Origin: Adhaeribacter arboris
GTDB taxonomy: Bacteria; Bacteroidota; Bacteroidia; Cytophagales; Hymenobacteraceae
Direction: 5' to 3'
Length of the DNA stretch: 64,000 bases
Assembly (NCBI RefSeq): GCF_003023845.1
Contig: NZ_PYFT01000001.1
Span: 682,001-746,000 of the forward strand
The number at the start of each line of letters is the position of its first letter. Positions within the stretch are counted from its first letter, which is position 1. Made by a program: the position numbers and the translations under genes. Positions 33,763 through 42,331 of the stretch are shown piece by piece. A model generated the notes under the pieces. That model worked only from the letters and a program-made list of their open reading frames with translations. It searched no databases and had not been told where the DNA came from.

Positions 33763-35328
33763 ATGAAGTCAATAGATGGTATTTCATTTAAAAGTCTGAG
33801 CAGTGATTTGCCCGCAGGATTGGTAGTTTTTTTAGTTGCTTTACCGCTTTGTTTGGGTATTTCGTTAGCGTCCGGGGCTCCCTTAGTAGCAGGGGTTATT
33901 GCGGGCATTGTGGGAGGTATTGTTGTTTCCCTTTTAAGTGGCTCCTCTTTAAGTGTTAGTGGACCGGCGGCCGGATTAACCGTAATTGTTTTAAATGGTA
34001 TTACTAAGTTAGGTTCTTTCGAAGCATTTCAGTTAGCGGTAGTAATTGCCGGACTGTTGCAGCTTACTTTAGGATTCCTGAAAGCCGGTATTATCGGGCA
34101 TTATTTTCCGTCGAGCGTGATTAAAGGCATGTTGGCAGCCATTGGTTTGACTTTAATTTTAAAACAAATTCCTCACTTTTTAGGGGTCGATAAAGATTTC
34201 TTCGGTGAAATGGAGTTTTTACAGTTCGACGGCCGGAATACGTTTACCGAAATGACGTACGCCATGCAGCACGTGGAAAAAGGTGCTTTAATCGTGGGAA
34301 TTATTTCTCTGCTGATTATCATCTTGTGGGATAATCCTAAGTTAAAAAAATACGCCTTTTTTAAATTTGTGCCTTCCGCTTTAATTGCGGTATTGGTAGC
34401 TTTAGGGCTTAATTATTTTTTCCGGATTAGTACGCCAGTTTTAACTATCGGCACCGAACATTTGGTACAGTTACCAGCTATGGATTCTTGGGAAAAAATG
34501 GTAAATCAGTTAAGCCAGCCAGATTGGAGCGCTTTTAAAAATGTCGACGTTTATATTTTAGCCCTGACCATTGCCATTATTGCCTCCCTCGAAACGCTGT
34601 TAAGTGTAGAAGCAGTAGACCGGATGGATCCCTTGAAGCGGGTTACGCCGACTAACCGCGAATTAAAAGCCCAGGGAATCGGTAATTTTATCAGTGGTTT
34701 ACTGGGTGGTTTGCCCATGACGGCCGTAATAGTGCGGAGTTCGGCTAATATAAATTCCGGTGCTAAAACTAAATTGTCGGCTTTTACGCATGGTATTTTG
34801 CTTACCATAAGTGTATTGTTTTTATCGCCTTTTTTAAATCTTATTCCTTTATCGGCACTGGCCGCGGTATTATTGGTAGTAGGTTACAAACTTACCAAGC
34901 CGGCTTTATATGTCAATCAATTTAAACTAGGTTGGGAACAATTTATTCCGTTTATTGTAACTATAGTAGCTATATTGTTTACTGACTTGCTCATTGGTAT
35001 CTCTATCGGTTTGGCAGTGGGGGTATTCTTTATCCTAAAGGCGAATTACAAAACTCCTTACTTTTTTCATAAGGAGCAGCACCACGAAGGTGAGGTAATT
35101 CGGTTGCAACTAAGCGAAAACGTATCGTTCTTAAACAAGGCCAGTATATTACTAACATTGCACCACTTGCCCGATAACAGCGAAATAATAGTAGATGGCT
35201 CCAAGTCAACGTTTATTGATTACGATGTGCTTGATGCCATTCAGAATTTTAAAATTAATGCGCACGAACGTAACATTCGCCTGCATTTAAAAAATATACC
35301 CGAAGTTATATCCACGAACGCACACTAA
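33763..35328 (+). CDS. SulP family inorganic anion transporter, probable bicarbonate transporter
   Basis: 521 residues, about 12 transmembrane segments. Starts FKSLSSDLPAGLVVFLVALPLCLGISLASGAP, the SulP signature opening, and has ASLETLLSVEAVDRMDP in the middle, with a short C-terminal STAS-like portion (VIRLQLSENVSFLNKASIL, EIIVDGSKSTFIDYDVL). The carbonic anhydrase gene follows 25 bp later on the same strand; this pairing in bacteria suggests bicarbonate uptake linked to CO2 hydration. Sulfate is the main alternative substrate. A TAAGTTTG box at 33696-33703 may belong to its promoter. Confidence 0.88.
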   Translation: MKSIDGISFKSLSSDLPAGLVVFLVALPLCLGISLASGAPLVAGVIAGIVGGIVVSLLSGSSLSVSGPAAGLTVIVLNGITKLGSFEAFQLAVVIAGLLQLTLGFLKAGIIGHYFPSSVIKGMLAAIGLTLILKQIPHFLGVDKDFFGEMEFLQFDGRNTFTEMTYAMQHVEKGALIVGIISLLIIILWDNPKLKKYAFFKFVPSALIAVLVALGLNYFFRISTPVLTIGTEHLVQLPAMDSWEKMVNQLSQPDWSAFKNVDVYILALTIAIIASLETLLSVEAVDRMDPLKRVTPTNRELKAQGIGNFISGLLGGLPMTAVIVRSSANINSGAKTKLSAFTHGILLTISVLFLSPFLNLIPLSALAAVLLVVGYKLTKPALYVNQFKLGWEQFIPFIVTIVAILFTDLLIGISIGLAVGVFFILKANYKTPYFFHKEQHHEGEVIRLQLSENVSFLNKASILLTLHHLPDNSEIIVDGSKSTFIDYDVLDAIQNFKINAHERNIRLHLKNIPEVISTNAH

Positions 35329-35353
35329 CTCATTCTAAAAACCTGAATAGAAA

Positions 35354-36019
35354 ATGGAAAAAATATTTGAAAATAACCGTAAATGGGTAGCTGATAAATT
35401 AGTACAAGATAAAGATTATTTTAAAAGACTGGCTTTAGGTCAGAAACCGCGTTACTTGTTTATTGGCTGTTCCGATAGCCGGGTACCGGCCAACGATGTA
35501 TGCGGTACAGGACCGGGCGAAATGTTTGTGCACCGCAATATTGCCAATATGGTAGTTAATACCGATATGAACATGTTATCGGTGTTGCAGTACGCCGTGG
35601 AAGTATTAGGGGTACAAGATGTAATTGTTTGCGGCCATTATGGTTGTGGCGGGGTAAAAGCGGCTATGGGCGATCAGCAATATGGTTTAATCGATAACTG
35701 GCTGCGCAATATCAAAGATATAATGCCTTCGCACCAGGAAGAACTGCAAAACTTACAAGATGAAGAGGCCCGTTGGCGCCGCATGGTGGAGTTAAACGTA
35801 AAGGAGCAAGTAAATAATTTATACAAGACCACCATCGTGCAGAACGCTATCAAAGCGGGTAAAACCTTAAAATTGCACGGTTTGGTGTACGATATTGCCA
35901 ATGGTATCTTAAAAGATATTAACTGGTCAACCGAAGATTTTAAGCTCTACGCGGAAAGTTATCACCTAAACATGGAAAATACTACTTCTCAACTAACTGA
36001 GGTAGTACCGCAAGAATAA
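35354..36019 (+). CDS. can: beta-class carbonic anhydrase
   Basis: 221 residues. Zinc ligands Cys39 (GCSDSRVP, with the Asp41-Arg43 dyad), His95 and Cys98 (CGHYGCGGVKAAMG) are all present. GEMFVHRNIANMV is the conserved beta-CA core. It interconverts CO2 and bicarbonate in the cytoplasm. It is paired with a SulP transporter 25 bp upstream and followed by a strong terminator, so the two form a short operon. Confidence 0.94.
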   Translation: MEKIFENNRKWVADKLVQDKDYFKRLALGQKPRYLFIGCSDSRVPANDVCGTGPGEMFVHRNIANMVVNTDMNMLSVLQYAVEVLGVQDVIVCGHYGCGGVKAAMGDQQYGLIDNWLRNIKDIMPSHQEELQNLQDEEARWRRMVELNVKEQVNNLYKTTIVQNAIKAGKTLKLHGLVYDIANGILKDINWSTEDFKLYAESYHLNMENTTSQLTEVVPQE

Positions 36020-36123
36020 CCGGAAACGCAGAGAGTTTAAAATTTCTAATTCGTACCGTACTTGTTGTAACGGATTAGAGCAAAGATAAAATTACATTTA
36101 GCTGTTTCTCCTTTATATTTACT

Positions 36124-36156
36124 AAAAAGCCTCGCATATTTTATGCGAGGCTTTTT
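36124..36156 (+). terminator. rho-independent terminator after the carbonic anhydrase gene
   Basis: GCCTCGCATA, a 3-base loop, TATGCGAGGC, flanked by AAAAA and TTTTT, about 105 bp after the stop. The A- and T-runs make it work in both directions, so it may also end the convergent Asn/Gln-rich gene. Confidence 0.85.
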
Positions 36157-36278
36157 ACTTTTTATTCATCTGGTTTTATTAAAAACTTCAACAAAAATAG
36201 TATAATAAACCAGATTATGATAATTAACTGACTACCATAAAATTATTAGTCGAACAACGAACAACTACTTATTTTTTC

Positions 36279-37160
36279 TTACCAATCGTTATTCCGGTTT
36301 GAAGAGTTATAATTATCGTTTCTGTTGTATCGACGGGGGTTATCTTCCTGATGGCCCCGGTTTTCATTGAAATCATTGTTCCAACGGTGCTGGCTGTTCA
36401 TATTGCCTCTTTCCTGATACAAACGCTCCTCGTCTTCACCGGTAAAGCGGTCCCAGGCCTGGCTTATTTTGTTACCCATCCGGTCAAAGAAACCTTCGTC
36501 TTGGTGCTCGTTATTCCGGCGATTTTGGTACAGGTCATCGTTAAAGCCGCGGCCTTGGTTCATGTTATTGCGGTTACCGTAATCAGAGGAATACCGGTTT
36601 GGTTGATTATAATCGCTATAGCGCTGCTGGTTGTATTGGTTTTGGTTCCGGAATGACTGCGACGAACGGTTATTGTCGTTGTTATTGTCGTTATCGGTCC
36701 AGCGATTCCAGGTTTCATTTATCTGATCGCCGGCCCGTTCAAAAAAGTTGCGATCGTTGTGGTGCCGGTTCTGCGAATTTTGCCAACTGTTATTATCGTT
36801 TTGCTGATTAAACCGGTTATCGTTCCGGTACGGCGTATGCTGGTTGCCGTAGTTGTAATTTTGGCTTTGGCCATATTGGCGGTTATTGCCTTGACTGTTT
36901 TGCCAGTTTTGATCGTGTTGCGACCAGTTATCGTTTTGCTGGTTATTTTGGCGATTGAATGGTTGATAAGCCGAGTACTGGTTTGGTCCGGAATTAGAGC
37001 GGTGATCGGCAGTGCCCTCGTTAGAGCCGGGCCACATACTGGCCTGATTCGTGCCAAATTCGTTGCGGGTAGAATTATCGCGTCTCGGATTTTCGTTTCC
37101 GGTCCGGAAACTATTAAAAGATGTCGGATCAGAATCTTCGTAATTTCTCATAATTGACAT
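36279..37160 (-). CDS. Asn/Gln/Arg-rich low-complexity protein with duplicated FFxRxGxxI helix
   Basis: 293 residues, dominated by Asn, Gln, Arg, Asp, Ser and Tyr, with no signal peptide. Two helical motifs stand out: FFERAGDQINETWNRW (139-154) and FFDRMGNKISQAWDRF (224-239), the second followed by TGEDEERLYQER. These resemble the FFDRAGDEV-SWFGDEEAERRR segment of certain low-complexity bacterial proteins. The rest looks prion-like. Base composition of the coding strand is biased by the codons for these residues, which leaves long open frames on the opposite strand that I do not consider genes. Function unknown. Confidence 0.7.
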   Translation of the reverse strand: MSIMRNYEDSDPTSFNSFRTGNENPRRDNSTRNEFGTNQASMWPGSNEGTADHRSNSGPNQYSAYQPFNRQNNQQNDNWSQHDQNWQNSQGNNRQYGQSQNYNYGNQHTPYRNDNRFNQQNDNNSWQNSQNRHHNDRNFFERAGDQINETWNRWTDNDNNNDNNRSSQSFRNQNQYNQQRYSDYNQPNRYSSDYGNRNNMNQGRGFNDDLYQNRRNNEHQDEGFFDRMGNKISQAWDRFTGEDEERLYQERGNMNSQHRWNNDFNENRGHQEDNPRRYNRNDNYNSSNRNNDW

Positions 37161-37567
37161 TTTTTAGTTTATCGTTTATACTTACTATAACCGGAGTTAC
37201 TCCGGTTGGTGTTCTTTTTACGATAGGCAAATTAGAAATGTTCAAATAGCGGAAAGTGCTTAATTATAGCAATATCTAAAGAAAAGGGTATTGCTTTTTA
37301 TATTTAACAAAGAATTAAGGTGGTACAGAAACTTAATTAGCAAGATTTATGCTTTTCTTTAAAAGATTCAAAAAGTTGATAATCTTGATTACTTTTTTGT
37401 AAAGCCCGGTGGTTAAACTAAAATACCAATAGCAGTTTAACAAGAAGGTAGTAATACTAATATATAGCAGTTTAAGTAGTTAACGTGCCTGCTTTGCAGA
37501 TATAATCCTAAATCGTAGTCTTATTCTTAATTGAACTTTCTTAAATATAAAAATTATTAAAAACTAT
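37161..37567. other. 407-bp divergent intergenic region
   Basis: AT-rich, no gene supported. Must hold promoters for the Asn/Gln-rich gene (minus) and the lipoprotein (plus); neither was located with confidence. Confidence 0.4.
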
Positions 37568-37987
37568 ATGATCCAGAAACATTTACTTAATTCGGTTTTA
37601 GCGGTAGTGCTTTTCTTTTTCCTGGCAAGTTGTGAGGAACTGTTCGATACTTCTGATACCAAGCCAGATGGTTCCGCCCCAGCCGTTAGACTGGAAGCCC
37701 CCCAAAATAACAGTGTTTTTAGCTTAGGTAATAATGTACCCATTAAATCCGTTATCAGCGACAAAGACCGCATAAAAGAAATGGAAGTGCAAGTGGTATT
37801 GTTAGCGGATGGCAGCGCCAACCAAACAGTTTGGGGGTACAAGAAGAATCCGACAACTAACCCGGTTATTGTGGATACTACCATTAATACCGCTGTTTTA
37901 ACGCCGGGTAACTATTTACTCCGCATGAATTTGGTTGATAACCGGACCAACAGCAAAGTGAAAGAAGTATTTTTCTCCGTAAAATAA
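37568..37987 (+). CDS. lipoprotein with one Ig-like domain, unknown function
   Basis: 139 residues, lipoprotein signal (NSVLAVVLFFFLASCEEL, lipid Cys about residue 22). The mature part fits one beta-sandwich: PAVRLEAPQNNSVFSLGNNVPIKSVISDKD, KEMEVQVVLLADG, VLTPGNYLLRMNLVDNRTNSKVKEVFFSV. This is the pattern of Ig-like domains that occur in many Bacteroidota lipoproteins. No assigned role. A terminator follows at 38027. Confidence 0.65.
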   Translation: MIQKHLLNSVLAVVLFFFLASCEELFDTSDTKPDGSAPAVRLEAPQNNSVFSLGNNVPIKSVISDKDRIKEMEVQVVLLADGSANQTVWGYKKNPTTNPVIVDTTINTAVLTPGNYLLRMNLVDNRTNSKVKEVFFSVK

Positions 37988-38026
37988 GTAAAGTCCTTTA
38001 TTTAACTTTTTACCTGTTTTTACCCG

Positions 38027-38052
38027 GGGCATCTGCAAAGATGCCCTTTTTT
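38027..38052 (+). terminator. rho-independent terminator after the Ig-like lipoprotein gene
   Basis: GGGCATCT, loop GCAA, AGATGCCC, then TTTTTT; 39 bp after the stop at 37987. Confidence 0.85.
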
Positions 38053-38225
38053 GTTGCTTCCGATAAGCAATAAACTCCGGCTTAAGTAATTGAAGAAAGA
38101 TAGAGAAAGGGATAGAAGCAGATGAACGGAAACCTAATTGTAATTATAAAACTTTGTATATATTTACTTGTTAGTATTTACTAGTACATAAAATTTAACC
38201 TTACCTTAGAAATAAGGCCTGAAGC

Positions 38226-38798
38226 GTGAGTATGGATGATTTTACTCCGTATATAGTGCTGATAACCGGAACAACTCCGTATATCTGGGAGTTGGCAGCA
38301 ATAAAATTAAAAATGAAAGAACTCTTAGAAAAGTATGCAAACGATAGTTTTGGAAACTTAGAAATACCTGAAACTGACGAAAAAAAGCAGCAGTTGGCTA
38401 GAGAAGTCTTCGGTAAGAATCTTGTAAGCGTACTTGACGGCTGGTTAGAAATCGCTTTTGATTTTGTTGACAATCCTGAACCTAAGGAGCCATTCCAAAG
38501 GGAAAATGAATTTAGTAGAAGAGACAAAGCTTTTAGAGAAAATTTTAAAAACCTGGACTCTCAGACAAAAGAAAAGATAAAAGAACTTATCTCAGATACA
38601 GCAACAGGAATACTTTTCAGTACTCTAGTATCCTTTGACCAATTCGACTATGGACAACTTAAAATAACCCTTTCACCAAAGACAATCGACAACCTTGATG
38701 AAGAATGGATTATTACAGATGAGGATATTGACTTACACGATGAGTTAGATGGATGGGTTGAAAATTATAGCAAACAAGTAAAAAATAAAGCAACCTAA
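38226..38798 (+). CDS. hypothetical protein, AT-rich cassette-like gene
   Basis: 190 residues from GTG 38226 (MSMDDFTPYIVLITGTTPYIWE); an ATG four bases later is out of frame, so GTG or the ATG at 38232 is used. Acidic, soluble, mostly helical, no signal peptide and no recognised family. Base composition is clearly more AT-rich than the flanking metabolic genes, and its TAA overlaps the left end (ACCTAAC) of an imperfect palindrome. Together with the next genes it looks like one cassette of a captured array. Confidence 0.55.
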   Translation: MSMDDFTPYIVLITGTTPYIWELAAIKLKMKELLEKYANDSFGNLEIPETDEKKQQLAREVFGKNLVSVLDGWLEIAFDFVDNPEPKEPFQRENEFSRRDKAFRENFKNLDSQTKEKIKELISDTATGILFSTLVSFDQFDYGQLKITLSPKTIDNLDEEWIITDEDIDLHDELDGWVENYSKQVKNKAT

Positions 38799-38860
38799 CA
38801 AGGTATAATCATCATCCTTCGGCCGATGGCCTCGCACGTTGTTTATACTAGACGTTGGCA
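38793..38860. repeat. attC-like imperfect palindrome A
   Basis: Starts ACCTAAC (overlapping the upstream stop) and ends GTTGGCA. The arms pair as CTAAC/GTTGG, then GTATAA/TTATAC, then an inner GGCC-GAT-GGCC hairpin. This outer/inner two-box layout matches the layout of integron attC sites; ACCTAAC is a perfect RYYYAAC core, while GTTGGCA departs from GTTRRRY at two positions. Confidence 0.5.
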
Positions 38861-38877
38861 GCAATTATTTAAAAACA

Positions 38878-39690
38878 ATGAAACAATTTTTAACCTTATT
38901 TTTTTTATTCAGTTTACTAGTCTCTTGTAACCAAGAAGTAAAAAATAAGAAAATAAACAAAAAGGAAGCAGAAAAAAGAAATAAGGTACAAAGGCCTAAT
39001 ATTAGCTATAGTAATAAAATATCCACAGGGAAATGGTATTTTCTGCCTTATACAGATTCAACAATCATAAATAAATCCATCTTCAAATATTCTCAATCCT
39101 GTGCAAGCTTTGCCTACATGATTTCATATGATAGCAGCAATCCTGACAGTATCTTTTTTAAAGGTTATCATGAAGAGACAATGATGCCACTTATAAAAAG
39201 AAGCGATACTATTTTTTGGGCAGGAGACACCATACAGCATTGGGAAATTACTTTTAATAATGACTTTTCGTCTCTTCAATTTCAAGAGTATATGGATAAA
39301 TCTTATGCTCACAAAGCAGACCCAAGGCTTTTTCAGTTCGCTAAATCTGTTAAGGAGATTCAAAATTTAGCCATTTACTTTAACAAGTTCATTTTGGCAG
39401 GTGCTTATAAAAATGAACAAAGTAAAGTGAGATTTACTGATAAGTTTGAAGTAGTTGGTATTGATAATGCAGCAACCTATGAATTAGTAATTGATTTTTG
39501 GGAAATGGTTCCACAAATGGATCTTATAAACTTATTTGACAAGAAAGGGGAATTATTAAAACAATTAAACTGGGAATATGATGGTGAGATTCTAAAACTT
39601 AGAAATGTAAGACAGATTTATGATAAGGATGGAGACCTTGATAGAGGTGTAGCAGAAGATATAATTTATGAACTCAAAAAAATAAAATAA
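38878..39690 (+). CDS. hypothetical lipoprotein, AT-rich cassette-like gene
   Basis: I choose ATG 38878 because it opens a clean lipoprotein signal (MKQFLTLFFLFSLLVSCNQE); the in-frame start at 38839 would lie inside the palindrome. 270 residues, lipid Cys about residue 17, then a Lys-rich linker and a soluble domain with KWYFLPYTDSTIINKSIFKY, IFWAGDTIQHWEITF, AATYELVIDFWEMVPQM. No family recognised. Strongly AT-rich compared with the neighbourhood. It is flanked by palindrome A (upstream) and B (downstream). Confidence 0.6.
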   Translation: MKQFLTLFFLFSLLVSCNQEVKNKKINKKEAEKRNKVQRPNISYSNKISTGKWYFLPYTDSTIINKSIFKYSQSCASFAYMISYDSSNPDSIFFKGYHEETMMPLIKRSDTIFWAGDTIQHWEITFNNDFSSLQFQEYMDKSYAHKADPRLFQFAKSVKEIQNLAIYFNKFILAGAYKNEQSKVRFTDKFEVVGIDNAATYELVIDFWEMVPQMDLINLFDKKGELLKQLNWEYDGEILKLRNVRQIYDKDGDLDRGVAEDIIYELKKIK

Positions 39691-39694
39691 CTTC

Positions 39695-39780
39695 TGCCAA
39701 CACCGTGTATACCAAAACCATGCTTCGCTATGATCTTGGCATGCACGAGGCCCGTTACTCATTTTTTGCATGGTGCCAAC
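39695..39780. repeat. attC-like imperfect palindrome B
   Basis: TGCCAAC occurs at 39695 just after the stop of the plus-strand gene and again at 39774. CCATGC (39718) pairs with GCATGG (39768) to form the stem. The minus-strand gene at 39941 also ends toward this element, so it may be a junction of two oppositely oriented sites. Confidence 0.45.
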
Positions 39781-39940
39781 ACGTCCTTGGCTTGGCGAAG
39801 GTAGCGATTTTACCATCCCAATAAATACGAAATAATTCTGTTTTTTTGTCCACAAAATTGTAAAACGAAGTACTAAACCGCCCCATTTGCCAAGCTATTG
39901 TTACTTGCCGGGTTTCTGTTTTTGTTTCTTATTATCGGTA

Positions 39941-40843
39941 TTAAGGAAGCAACGAAATTCCGGTCAATACTGCTTTGCCATTTTTTAAAAACTCATAAGT
40001 CATGCGGTCGGCTTGGCAGTCGATAAATGTAAGATGCTTTAATGTCTTACATTTAAAGAAAGTATTGAGCAAAGTCGCATTTTTGAATGTTACTTTCGAA
40101 AAAGAACAATTATCAAAAGAACAATCTTCCAAAGTACCATCAAAAGTAATGTCAACCAGGGAGGAATCTTTAAATAAAGTAAATTTCCATACGGCATTAA
40201 TAATAGTATTCTTTTGAAAATCTACCCGCAGAAACTCTGTTCCAGAGAAATTAGCCGTTGCAAAACTACAGTTATTGATTTCATTTTTTGTAAATTCAGC
40301 ATCAATGAAAGAACAACCGATAAATGTGTTTTCAAACAAATAGGATGCCTGCAATTTGCTGTCTCTCATATCCGAACCCGAAAAATCACAATTTTCTATG
40401 TAATTACCTTTCAAAATAAGTCCGGCTAATTCTGAATTTAAAAACTTACAGTTCTTTAAATTAGAAGCGCTAAATTTTTCTTGAAGATTCTTTAAGCCTG
40501 AAAAGTCTGCATCAACCCAGTTTCCTTTTGACATATCCCAATTCCAACCAAATCTTTTCCGTTGCTTTAATGGTGTTATCTCATCCATTTGACTGTCTGT
40601 TGGTTTAGCCTCTGCCGGTAAGGGTACCATAGTCTTCACACTATCTGAAAAATAGTTTAGGTCAACGCCAAAAATTTCTGCCAGTCGGTTTAAAGTGGTA
40701 ATATCCGGCATTGATTCGCCACGTTCCCATTTACCTACGGCTTGTGAACTGATGGCTACTTGTTGGGCAAGGTCGGCTTGTGAAAAATTAATTTTCTTTC
40801 TTGCTTGGGCAATTTTATTGCCAATAGATTTTGAGTTTAGCAT
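39941..40843 (-). CDS. XRE-family HTH domain fused to pentapeptide repeats
   Basis: 300 residues. HTH_3 domain at about 8-63 (KIAQARKKINFSQADLAQQVAISSQAVGKWERGES, IFGVDLNYF). After a 50-residue linker there is a long run of right-handed pentapeptide-type repeats from about residue 115 to 285 (ADFSGLKNLQEKFSASNLKNC, CDFSGSDMRDSKLQASYLFENTF and so on), with a Cys or Phe at the central position. Pentapeptide proteins such as Qnr/MfpA mimic DNA and bind gyrase, but most are unassigned. Fusion to a DNA-binding domain suggests a repressor with a DNA-mimic or protein-binding tail. AT-rich, in the cassette-like region. Confidence 0.8.
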   Translation of the reverse strand: MLNSKSIGNKIAQARKKINFSQADLAQQVAISSQAVGKWERGESMPDITTLNRLAEIFGVDLNYFSDSVKTMVPLPAEAKPTDSQMDEITPLKQRKRFGWNWDMSKGNWVDADFSGLKNLQEKFSASNLKNCKFLNSELAGLILKGNYIENCDFSGSDMRDSKLQASYLFENTFIGCSFIDAEFTKNEINNCSFATANFSGTEFLRVDFQKNTIINAVWKFTLFKDSSLVDITFDGTLEDCSFDNCSFSKVTFKNATLLNTFFKCKTLKHLTFIDCQADRMTYEFLKNGKAVLTGISLLP

Positions 40844-41176
40844 ATTATTTTTTGTTTTTTTGATGCGACAAAGCTATTCTGTTCAATAAGGATCATGCAA
40901 ATAAAATCGCCTACTTATGGTTGTAAATACGCTACATTCCGTTGTTTTAGTACAACTATTGGTGGTTGGACGGAATTATAATGAAATTACCTTTTAAAAC
41001 GCGAACAAATTTTGGTTTAACTTAAAAGTTAAGTCAGAAATTGTAGTCTTTTGTTCCGTTAGTATTTTGTGAGCTCCGTAAATTGAATGGTCGTTTAATT
41101 GTGCAGGTAACAAATTGGATAGGCAAAGCCCGAAGTGGAGCAAGAATTTATATATAATTGTACGTTGTGCTGCTTT
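40844..41176. other. 333-bp intergenic region in the cassette-like area
   Basis: AT-rich. Contains the promoter side of the HTH-pentapeptide gene and, at its right end, palindrome D (41105-41170). No gene supported. Confidence 0.4.
41105..41170. repeat. attC-like imperfect palindrome D
   Basis: Begins AGGTAAC and ends GTTGTGC on the plus strand, with inner complementary segments (AAATT ... AATTT) and a GC-containing centre (GGCAAAGCCC). It follows the 3' end of the minus-strand lipoprotein gene at 41177, the same gene-then-palindrome order as the other elements. Confidence 0.4.
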
Positions 41177-41670
41177 TTATCTTTTTGCTCTTTTATTTTC
41201 TGGAACATTTATGACCCCAGCTCCATCCACTAACGATTTGTTATTTTCCAGTACTACTTTAACGACAACAGTAAATTCTGGCCAATCTCTGCCTTGCAGG
41301 GTCACGAATCCGTTTGAATCTTGGCTGGAAACTACAAAACCTTCATCCGGAAAATCTTGAGCATCAAAAATAGGATCGAAATCTAAACTCATTTCTGGAT
41401 CCACTTTATTAGCTGAATCTAAAAGGTTTGAATACCTGGTCTTAAAATTATTTGTTAACATTGGGTTGCGATCTACCCAAGTAGTATCACTTGAAGGCGG
41501 GGATTTAGGAGTACAATAATCCGCATATTCATTCATAAATTTTAATGCTACCTTAACATCAGGAGCCACATTCAATTTTTTGATTCATTAGAAATAGCTG
41601 TTTTGTCGTTTGTCAGTAGGTTACATGAAGCCTCTAATATAATTAGCGTGAAAAGGTAAATGTATTTCAT
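41177..41670 (-). pseudogene. lipoprotein of unknown function, -1 frameshift at A6
   Basis: Starts at ATG 41670 with a lipoprotein signal (YIYLFTLIILEASCN). At the coding-strand run of six A (plus positions 41576-41581) the frame meets TGA; adding one base, or a -1 ribosomal slip at A-AAA-AAT, continues into NVAPDVKVALKFMNEYADYC, DTTWVDRNPMLTNNFKTRY, LDFDPIFDAQDFPDEGF and the end. The joined protein would be about 164 residues. The DPIFDAQDFPD segment is reminiscent of DUF3828-type lipoproteins, a weak resemblance. Could be a real pseudogene, a sequencing error, or a slippage-dependent gene. Confidence 0.6.
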
Positions 41671-41698
41671 TTTATAAATCCTTAATGATTTTAGAATT

Positions 41699-41751
41699 GC
41701 ATAACGTACTTGGCTAAGGCACGCTTTAGTGTGCTTTAGGTGTGGTTAGCA
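41699..41751. repeat. attC-like imperfect palindrome C
   Basis: Plus strand begins GCATAAC and ends GTTAGCA, with inner GCACGC/GTGTGC hairpin. It lies immediately after the stop of the minus-strand gene at 41762 and before the start of the next minus-strand gene at 41670, i.e. a spacer between two cassettes. Confidence 0.5.
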
Positions 41752-41761
41752 ACAGTTCGTT

Positions 41762-42331
41762 TTAACCACCAATACTTATTATTACTATTTTCTTTTCATT
41801 CTTATCATAAAAAGCAAAGATGTCTTTATCACCCCTACCAACTCCTATAAAATCACCAGAATAGATATAGCATATAAATTTTAATTTTTCACCTAATTTA
41901 TTTAGTGGCCAGTAATCTTTTTTAAAATACCTTGGCCTTTTACCTAAGTCTAAATCCTTTATAACAATACTGAAATCCAACAATCCATTTTTCAATTTCT
42001 CTTTTCTTTCAAAATACAACTTCCTATCCATTTCTAAATAGTCCATCCAATTTTCATTTGTATCAAAAAAAGTGAAGTCTCCAGTAAATTGTAATTTGTT
42101 ATCTATTAGATTAAAGCTTATTAAATCAATATTATAATCACCAGTATAGCATCTAATAGAGTTATTACAATAGGGGTCGTTATTTAAATAAACAATATGA
42201 ATCAATCCTGAAAGCCTTTTACTGACAATGGATAGGTCAATAGTAGCTAAAGGATAAAAGTGTTTTTTGTATAATTCAATATTATCGTAGAATACATCTT
42301 CATATTCAGGATAAAATTGAATACCATTCAT
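41762..42331 (-). CDS. hypothetical protein, AT-rich cassette-like gene
   Basis: 189 residues (MNGIQFYPEYEDVFYDNIELYKKHF), soluble, no signal peptide, rich in aromatic and acidic residues; SIVSKRLSGLIHIVYLNND and FIGVGRGDKDIFAFYDKNEKKIVIISIGG suggest a beta-rich fold. No family recognised. Very AT-rich for this genome. It stands upstream of the frameshifted lipoprotein with palindrome C in between. Confidence 0.55.
   Translation of the reverse strand: MNGIQFYPEYEDVFYDNIELYKKHFYPLATIDLSIVSKRLSGLIHIVYLNNDPYCNNSIRCYTGDYNIDLISFNLIDNKLQFTGDFTFFDTNENWMDYLEMDRKLYFERKEKLKNGLLDFSIVIKDLDLGKRPRYFKKDYWPLNKLGEKLKFICYIYSGDFIGVGRGDKDIFAFYDKNEKKIVIISIGG

Noticed and set aside
36351-37157. Long hydrophobic open frames opposite the Asn/Gln-rich gene
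   Set aside because: Val/Ile-rich translations arise mechanically from antisense Asn/Gln/Asp codons; no membrane-protein features such as alternating charged loops.
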